Source of the DNA: Clostridiales bacterium
Lineage (GTDB): Bacteria > Bacillota > Clostridia > Oscillospirales > Butyricicoccaceae
Direction: 5' to 3'
Length of the DNA: 64,000 nucleotides
Assembly (NCBI GenBank): GCA_019421385.1
Contig: JAHZFK010000003.1
Location: 1-64,000, forward strand
A model generated the notes under the pieces. It was not told the DNA's origin. It worked only from the letters and a program-made list of their open reading frames with translations, and did not search any database. Positions within the stretch are counted from its first letter, which is position 1. Every line of letters begins with the position of its first letter. The position numbers were made by a program, and so were the translations under genes. Shown in pieces: positions 59,514 to 64,000 of the stretch.

Positions 59514-59590
59514 ACATTTCCCTCAAGTCAAATTTTATTTTTTAAGGATAACATAAAAATATGAACAAATCTACATTTTGATATGAAACT

Positions 59591-59625
59591 AAGGCGGGAG
59601 CATTTTTTTGAAATGTTCCCGCCTT
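59591..59625. terminator. Terminator after the 58-aa gene
   Basis: AAGGCGGGAGCATTT / AAATGTTCCCGCCTT (one G-T pair) with a 5-nt loop. Confidence 0.75.
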
Positions 59626-59630
59626 TCATG

Positions 59631-59807
59631 TTAGTCCTGTTTCACCTTGTCTTTTTCCTGCTGTGCTTTCCACTCGGCGAACTCCCGCTGCCCTTCCTCG
59701 CTCTCGAAAAAAGCCTGTATCTCCGGAAGCAGGACACGGGCCAGGGCTTCCACGTCGTGATAGGGTATTCCGGTGCCGTAGTCATTGGGTTTCTTTTTGC
59801 GCCGCAT
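59631..59807 (-). CDS. Small conserved-looking element protein, 58 aa
   Basis: Translation: MRRKKKPNDYGTGIPYHDVEA, then ALARVLLPEIQAFFESEE and a Lys/Gln-rich end. The basic start and amphipathic helix are seen in small proteins at the end of Rep/TcpA modules of Firmicutes mobile elements. The gene lies 12 bp after the coupling ATPase, and the terminator at 59591 ends this operon. Confidence 0.6.
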   Translation of the reverse strand: MRRKKKPNDYGTGIPYHDVEALARVLLPEIQAFFESEEGQREFAEWKAQQEKDKVKQD

Positions 59808-59819
59808 GGAATCACCCCA

Positions 59820-61130
59820 TCAAAGCTGCTTCTCGTCGAACAAATAGCCCTGGAACACAGCTCCGTTCCCGGTGATGAAGCGGCCCCTTGCGTCCTTGGG
59901 AATCTGATCGGCGGCGCTGGTATTATCCAGAATGATTTGAGAAAGTACGTTGTCCGCCCTGCCGCATACCCGGAAATCCAGGTTGTTCTTGATCTGACCA
60001 GGGAGAATATTGGCGTCCGGGCGCTGGGTGGCAAGAATTAAATGGATACCAAAGGCCCGTCCCAGGCGTGCAAGGGTGGCAAGCCTGTTTTCAATCTGGC
60101 CCAGCCGCTCCTTTTCCTCCTTGCTCCGGCCAGTCTTGTCCAGCAACTCCGCCACCTCGTCACAGGCAAGCACCAGCCGAGGCAGGTTGTCCCCTGTGGC
60201 CTCGTTGTATGCGTCAAGGTTAGGACACCCGGTTTCCGCCAGCCGTCCCTTGCGGTATTCCAGCACCGCCACAAGCTGACCCAGGGTATCGAGCAAATCT
60301 TCCTCAGTGAAGCACATCCGGCATTTTTGGTGCCAGACTTTGGGAAAGTCCACACCGCCCTTGAAATCGGCTATATAGACCTCCGCCCCCTTGCGGAGCG
60401 ACTGCATAATCAGCAGCTTTAACAGCACACTCTTTCCGCTGCCCGTAGAGCCGCCCAGCAGGATATGAGGGATATTTGCAAGGTTGACCGTCACCGCCCC
60501 TGTGAGGCTTTCTCCCAGCACCAGGACAAAACTTTCCGGGGACAGGTATTTGTCATTCCAGGGGAGCAGAGCCGGGAAATCACTTTTTGCCGGGACAGCA
60601 TAGACACGAATGAATTTTCGACCCTCCGCCCAGGTCATTTTCGCTATGGTAATATCCAGGGCCGTTTCAATCCTGGCCCGTTTGTCCTCCCACTCGCTCA
60701 GTGGTATCCCGCAGGGGTCAAACTCCCAGATCGTCAGCCGGGGATTATCCCTGTCCTGCCGTTTGGCTATGAGGGCAGGGGCCTCCCCTGCATGGTTGAC
60801 AAGGCCCACTTTCTGCAAGCCCTCCTTTACCGCTTTACTGCCCCAGGGCGTTCCCAGGAGCGCCAGGAAAGCCAGGAGGCCGCCCACAGCATAGAGGGGA
60901 ATCAAAAGGTTGATAGCCGCTCCCAGAACAGGGGAAAACATACCATAGGAATCCAGACTGAACAGGTATGCCCGAAACAACCAGACCAGTGCAGCGCCCA
61001 CCAGATAGGCTCCCAGCAGCACGCCCTTGTAAGGAGTATGCTTTACCACCTCAAGCCCCATTTTCATGCGTTGGAGTAAGCGGCGGTTCTCTGTCCTCTT
61101 GTGAATCGTGTCTTTATCACTTCTTGTCAT
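59820..61130 (-). CDS. FtsK/SpoIIIE-type coupling ATPase (TcpA-like), 436 aa
   Basis: Two N-terminal membrane helices (about 35-56 and 64-92) precede the motor: Walker A GGSTGSGKS (226-234), FKGGVDF, Walker B LVLACDEVAEL and the arginine/sensor region ILATQRPDANILPGQIKNNL (split). Length and membrane topology match TcpA/Orf21 coupling proteins of Tn916-like and mobilizable elements, not chromosomal FtsK (over 700 aa). It would bring the Rep-DNA complex to a transfer channel. It overlaps rep by 14 bp. Confidence 0.9.
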   Translation of the reverse strand: MTRSDKDTIHKRTENRRLLQRMKMGLEVVKHTPYKGVLLGAYLVGAALVWLFRAYLFSLDSYGMFSPVLGAAINLLIPLYAVGGLLAFLALLGTPWGSKAVKEGLQKVGLVNHAGEAPALIAKRQDRDNPRLTIWEFDPCGIPLSEWEDKRARIETALDITIAKMTWAEGRKFIRVYAVPAKSDFPALLPWNDKYLSPESFVLVLGESLTGAVTVNLANIPHILLGGSTGSGKSVLLKLLIMQSLRKGAEVYIADFKGGVDFPKVWHQKCRMCFTEEDLLDTLGQLVAVLEYRKGRLAETGCPNLDAYNEATGDNLPRLVLACDEVAELLDKTGRSKEEKERLGQIENRLATLARLGRAFGIHLILATQRPDANILPGQIKNNLDFRVCGRADNVLSQIILDNTSAADQIPKDARGRFITGNGAVFQGYLFDEKQL

Positions 61131-62079
61131 AGGGAAAGCCCCCTTTCTTGTGGATGATCGTGGAGCCGTTCGGGAGGTACTCCACCACAGTATGGATACG
61201 GCGGAGAAATGCCCGCCAGGTTTCTGGCCTCGCCTGCTGTTCCACCCAATATTGATTTTCCAGCGGCGAGTTAGATGTGATATATACTTTTGTGTAACAG
61301 GCCGTTTTGTCGTTGTACCGGGCCGGGAGGGACAGGGGATAAATGTCCAGATAGTTCAGCATATCTTCAATAGGAATTTGACTGCTGAACTCCTCGAATA
61401 CAAGCACATCCTGCCCGTGGTAGCCGTCAAAGGAAATGCCCCTTGTGGCCCGGTAGTTTGTCACCCGGTAAATGCTCCGGGGGTCATGGGTGCTGTAAAT
61501 GCTCCGTGTTTTGCCTGCACCGCTGGCCCCGTAGAGATAGGACACCTGTAAGGGCCTATTCTCCACGGCATACTTTTCCGCCGTCAAGGTCTGCCGCAGC
61601 AGGTCAATATCACGGACACGAAAGGCCATGGCCGGATTATCGTCTATGATTTCCGTGGTGGTCAGGCCGTTCCGGATATTCTGGACGAGCCGGAACATCT
61701 CCGGGTGCTTCTCTGCCCGTTCCGGTGGAGCATCGCCCCACTCCTCAAATGTTCCAGGCACCGCAGTTTCCGCCTTGTCGGTATCCGCCCATCGGCCCTC
61801 CTTGCGGATATATGCCCGGTTTTCCTGCACTGTTCCGTATGCCTTTTCAATATGCGCCGTGGGAAAGCGGTTTTTGATGGTGGAAAAGCGTACCGGCGAT
61901 GGCGTATAGAAAAACAAGTGCGTGTGACATGTCCCCGTTGACGCTGTTTCGTCGGCCATGCAGTAATAGACCGGGGAAAACTTCTGTAAGATTTCCTTGA
62001 TGGCGCTATGGTCTAACCCGGCCTCTGATGGATTGTTGATCACCAGCGCCCATTTTCGGGATTGGCTGTTGCTGCCCAT
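61117..62079 (-). CDS. rep: Rep protein with HUH endonuclease and SF3 helicase domains (CRESS-DNA virus-like), 320 aa
   Basis: GGGAGG precedes the ATG. HUH domain: motif I WALVINNP (10-17), motif II HTHLFFY (52-58; the HUH metal-binding pair) and motif III RAYIRKEG with catalytic Tyr90 and Lys93. SF3 helicase: Walker A GASGAGKT (184-191), Walker B DVLVFEEF (224-231) and motif C VYITSN (265-270). This is the same architecture as geminivirus, circovirus and pCRESS plasmid Reps (PF01719-PF00910 type), also described as relaxases of streptococcal mobilizable elements. It should nick and rejoin the stem-loop at 62116-62147. Confidence 0.92.
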   Translation of the reverse strand: MGSNSQSRKWALVINNPSEAGLDHSAIKEILQKFSPVYYCMADETASTGTCHTHLFFYTPSPVRFSTIKNRFPTAHIEKAYGTVQENRAYIRKEGRWADTDKAETAVPGTFEEWGDAPPERAEKHPEMFRLVQNIRNGLTTTEIIDDNPAMAFRVRDIDLLRQTLTAEKYAVENRPLQVSYLYGASGAGKTRSIYSTHDPRSIYRVTNYRATRGISFDGYHGQDVLVFEEFSSQIPIEDMLNYLDIYPLSLPARYNDKTACYTKVYITSNSPLENQYWVEQQARPETWRAFLRRIHTVVEYLPNGSTIIHKKGGFPYDKK

Positions 62080-62115
62080 GTAAAGCCTCCCTTGTATTGC
62101 TACATGCTACAAGTT

Positions 62116-62147
62116 TCCCATAAGGGGTAATACTATCCCTTATGGGA
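62116..62147 (-). other. CRESS-type rolling-circle origin stem-loop with nonanucleotide TAGTATTAC
   Basis: Minus-strand TCCCATAAGGG and CCCTTATGGGA form a perfect 11-bp stem. The 10-nt loop is A plus TAGTATTAC (nonamer at 62127-62135), identical to the circovirus-type form of NANTATTAC where Reps nick after the seventh base. It lies 37 bp upstream of the rep start. No T-run follows, so it is not a terminator. Confidence 0.85.
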
Positions 62148-62151
62148 GGGC

Positions 62152-62169
62152 GGCGCTGGCGCTGGCGCT
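62152..62169. repeat. Three tandem hexamer iterons beside the origin
   Basis: GGCGCT is repeated three times without a gap (AGCGCC on the rep strand), 4 bp from the stem. Tandem hexamers beside the stem-loop are Rep-binding sites in CRESS viruses. The rest of this 160-bp gap (62170-62239) is GC-rich with no further repeat. Confidence 0.7.
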
Positions 62170-62239
62170 GCCGCCGGGGGCCATTCCCTTGAGGGGACTG
62201 TCCTTTTCCCGGCTGGCCTCTCCAACGCCGCCCAGGTCA

Positions 62240-62557
62240 TCAGGCTTTCGGATTCACCAGATGGATACCCGCAGCCCTGGCCCCCACCTGGGGCTGCCCC
62301 TGGCTCCAATAGATGAATACCTCCAGGCCGTCAAAGCGCACTTCCACATAGCCGTCCGGGGTATCCATACGCTTTTCACCGTCAATGCGTACATTGACTT
62401 TTTCCAGGAATTTTTCCGGCAGAGCCACCGTATAGCGGTAGCCGAGGACGGTATCCGTCCGCCTGTTGTTCTGGTACTCATAGGCTGGGGACACATCCAC
62501 CAACCACAGCTTGCTCCCCAGGCTCCGGGGATCGATAGTCAAATCAGTAATTTTCAT
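62240..62557 (-). CDS. DUF961 (YdcP)-like conjugative element protein, 105 aa
   Basis: The start at 62557 (MKITDLTIDPRSLGSKLWLV) follows GGAGG. The text LGYRYTVALPEKFLEKVNVRIDG (split by family) and the C-terminal VEVRFDGLEVFIYWSQG match the DUF961/YdcP family found next to TcpA and relaxase genes in Tn916-like elements. Its precise role is unknown; possibly accessory to the relaxase complex. Confidence 0.8.
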   Translation of the reverse strand: MKITDLTIDPRSLGSKLWLVDVSPAYEYQNNRRTDTVLGYRYTVALPEKFLEKVNVRIDGEKRMDTPDGYVEVRFDGLEVFIYWSQGQPQVGARAAGIHLVNPKA

Positions 62558-62689
62558 GGCAATTTCCTCCATTTGTTTGAGGGCTTTGGATGGCCTGTCC
62601 GCCGCTCCGGTTGATGTTGACACAAGTCCTTGTGTGATCCCATCATACCGCAAGAAAGGGCCCAAAAATTTCACGGGTGAAATTCGAGC

Positions 62690-62731
62690 AAAAAAATTTA
62701 CCGCCGCCCCATTGCTGCCTGGGACGGCGGT
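62690..62731 (-). terminator. Terminator of the XRE gene
   Basis: ACCGCCGTCCC-type arms (62700-62731, loop about 10 nt) with a seven-base T-run on the minus strand. Confidence 0.75.
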
Positions 62732-62737
62732 TTCCTG

Positions 62738-63112
62738 TCATTCTTCAAAATTGCTCCCCAAGAGGGGTATTCCTTGTTCGGACAATTCACAGTTTACCCG
62801 GAACACACACCCATCACGCCGTTTCAGCCCTTCATCGACTTCATACAGTTCAGGCCATACGAGATACCGCATTTTATCTCGTTCTTCCGGAGTCTTTTTG
62901 AGGCCGAGGGCGAGTTGGTTAATGTCCCGCTCTGTGATTCGTACTGGTCCGCCTCCCATAATCCGGCTCACCCTGGCTTCTGACATCCCGCTTGCGGTTG
63001 CCAATTCCTTTTGGTTTATGCCGAGTTTTGTGAGGCCTGCTTCGATTTGCCTTGCCAGGGCAAATAGGTCTTGATGATAACCAGGGCTTTGCTTCGGCCT
63101 TTTTTGAGCCAA
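62738..63112 (-). CDS. XRE-family regulator, 124 aa
   Basis: Helix-turn-helix at about 22-72 (LGINQKELATASGMSEARVSR, then a basic turn MGGGPVRITERDINQLALGL). The C-terminal part (RRDGCVFRVNCELSEQGIP) is short. Its own terminator separates it from the DUF961-rep-tcpA operon, which it may regulate. A start further downstream is possible; 63112 is the longest frame. Confidence 0.75.
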   Translation of the reverse strand: MAQKRPKQSPGYHQDLFALARQIEAGLTKLGINQKELATASGMSEARVSRIMGGGPVRITERDINQLALGLKKTPEERDKMRYLVWPELYEVDEGLKRRDGCVFRVNCELSEQGIPLLGSNFEE

Positions 63113-63608
63113 AGCAGATACCTCTGGTTATCTGGTTTTATTTAGGCTTTTTGCCGGAGGTGGTTTGCTGAATGGTTTCGTTCAGACTGCTACGGTGGAA
63201 AGAAAAATATACCATAGCCGCTACCCCCTTTCGTGAAACGCTGTTGGTGAATAACTTGGATTATCCACCTCCGGCGCAAAGCCCGCTCACGAAAGAAAAT
63301 CATGGGCGCAGTTTTAGACTGCGCTGAGTCGTAGTTCCCGCAGGATACCGGGTTGGCAAGTGCAGCAAACTTTTCCCGCCTGCATGTGGGATTATTCGGG
63401 CGTTACCGCCCACCTCGTGGTTTTTCATGCCGCCCATAGGACGGCGTCCTCGTTGTGTGCCGCTGAAAGCGGCGTTTTCATTTGACTCTTGTTTTCAATT
63501 TCAACAAAATTCTTTACCCGCTATCATACATTACCACAAACAGCCCACATTTTGATGAATAAACTGTAAACAAATCTATATCTTGTGGTATTTGCTTCTC
63601 CTCGCAGT
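63113..63608. other. Gene-free element region with small hairpins only
   Basis: About 500 bp between the leftward XRE gene and the long inverted repeat. Only short hairpins are seen (for example GCCGCTGAAAGCGGC near 63460) and no ORF with a ribosome site. Its GC content is typical of the element, so it may contain an unrecognised RNA or transfer site. Confidence 0.4.
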
Positions 63609-63686
63609 AGCCCAGGGCGCTCCCCCTGTCAATGGTCAAGATAAACGGCCCATGTGCCGCCATTGACAGGGGGAGCGCCCTGGGCT
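63609..63686. repeat. Long perfect inverted repeat, 27-bp arms
   Basis: Arms 63609-63635 and 63660-63686 are exactly complementary (begin AGCCCAGGGCGCTCCCC), with a 24-nt loop that itself holds a small CGGC/GCCG hairpin. Four Ts follow on the plus strand. Its length goes beyond an ordinary terminator; oriT or another processing site is possible. Confidence 0.8.
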
Positions 63687-63700
63687 TTTGGGTTATCAAG

Positions 63701-63729
63701 GGGTGTCAGCCGCAGGCTGGCTGACACCC
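63701..63729. repeat. 11-bp inverted repeat next to the long hairpin
   Basis: GGGTGTCAGCC / GGCTGACACCC with a 7-nt loop, 14 bp after the 27-bp-arm repeat. Confidence 0.65.
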
Positions 63730-63761
63730 GTAAAGATATTTTGAGAGAACACAAAACTGCA

Positions 63762-63790
63762 TTTACAAATATCTTGATTTGTGATATTTT
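63762..63790 (+). promoter_or_regulatory. Promoter and operator of the last XRE gene
   Basis: TTTACA (63762-63767) and TATTTT (63785-63790), spaced 17 bp. The palindrome AAATATC-N9-GATATTT (63767-63789) overlaps both hexamers, as in autorepressing XRE genes. Confidence 0.6.
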
Positions 63791-63812
63791 AACTTTGACA
63801 GGAGGTTTTTTT

Positions 63813-64000
63813 ATGGAGCAGATTGGAAAGCGGCTTCGGGCCTTGCGCGAGGGTGTGCGGCTGACCCAGGTAAACATGGCGGAGATTTTGGGTGTGCAGC
63901 AATCCCGTATCAACCGATACGAAACAGGCCAGACCACCCCGGCCCCGGAAATTTTCATCAAATACGCCGATTATTTTGATGTATCAATGGATTATCTCTA
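63813..64000 (+). CDS. XRE-family repressor, N-terminal part (runs off window)
   Basis: ATG at 63813 after CAGGAGG. Translation shows RLRALREGVRLTQVNMAEIL, GVQQSRINRYETGQTTPAP and a C-terminal FDVSMDYL as in full-length XRE proteins; it is cut at 64000. Its operator (63767-63789) suggests autoregulation. It is divergent from the 62738 XRE gene and probably the element's main repressor. Confidence 0.85.
   Translation, partial: MEQIGKRLRALREGVRLTQVNMAEILGVQQSRINRYETGQTTPAPEIFIKYADYFDVSMDYL

Larger units (their letters stand above)
58723..64000. mobile_element. Second integrated element (integrative mobilizable element), left part
   Basis: It runs from the tRNA-Thr remnant to beyond the window. 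Contents, in transcription order (mostly leftward): XRE regulator, DUF961-like protein, HUH/SF3 Rep, FtsK-like coupling ATPase and a 58-aa protein, plus a lipoprotein at the edge. No integrase or type IV secretion genes are seen in the 5.3 kb visible, so the integrase should lie to the right. Rep plus TcpA-like ATPase without a transfer apparatus fits a mobilizable element. Confidence 0.75.

Noticed and set aside
62116..62147. The rep-upstream hairpin as a transcription terminator
   Set aside because: No T-run on either strand and it lies ahead of rep; the loop carries the nonamer TAGTATTAC, so an origin is the better reading.
1..64000. CRISPR arrays and insertion sequences
   Set aside because: No repeated 25-40 bp units with regular spacing and no transposase ORFs with DDE/HUH-Tnp signatures were seen in the window.

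Overview
The window reads as a chromosome segment of a spore-forming, moderately GC-rich Clostridia, most likely an Oscillospiraceae/Butyricicoccaceae gut anaerobe. The pointers are a ricT-holB-darA-yaaO block, FeoAAB with a DUF3793/flavodoxin iron cluster, SLH and X2-type surface proteins, a LysM/GH18 spore-type hydrolase, and Gram-positive promoters and Shine-Dalgarno sites throughout. The genus is a guess from gene content, not a measured assignment.

Region 1 (1 to about 10,040) is the right end of an integrated element (prophage or phage-plasmid-like). It holds parA, several translationally coupled small genes, a DnaB-type helicase, an HTH replication protein, three XRE regulators, an AT-rich cargo stretch and a large serine integrase. 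The element sits inside a host LysM-GH18 gene (10031-10873), which stops abruptly at residue 280. The cargo includes a HIRAN-like zinc-ribbon protein, an HsdR-N-like nuclease and a candidate small RNA, and looks defence-like.

Region 2 (10.9-58.6 kb) is host chromosome. In order it holds: an iron-starvation cluster (feoAAB, Cys-rich FeoB partner, flavodoxin, DUF3793) sharing TTAGC-N4-GCTAA operators; a TrpXYZ-like ABC transporter; surface proteins; the ricT-holB-darA-yaaO block; serC-serA for serine synthesis; a PepSY/stalk protein pair with a two-component system; a sugar or polyol module with a frameshifted LacI-type regulator; an amino-acid ABC transporter; a MerR/hydrolase pair with a classic 19-bp-spacer promoter; moaC; and an envelope-related cluster of zinc-ribbon membrane proteins, an amidase/beta-lactamase-like fusion and a VanX-like lipoprotein.

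Region 3 (58.7 kb to the end) is a second mobile element bounded on the left by a displaced 3' half of a tRNA-Thr gene. It encodes an XRE regulator, a DUF961-like protein, a Rep protein with HUH endonuclease and SF3 helicase motifs, and an FtsK/TcpA-type coupling ATPase. This suggests an integrative mobilizable element. Just upstream of rep lies a perfect 11-bp stem-loop whose loop carries TAGTATTAC, the nonanucleotide of circovirus/geminivirus (CRESS-DNA) replication origins. Three tandem hexamers flank it like iterons. I consider this virus-style origin in a bacterial mobile element the most striking feature here.
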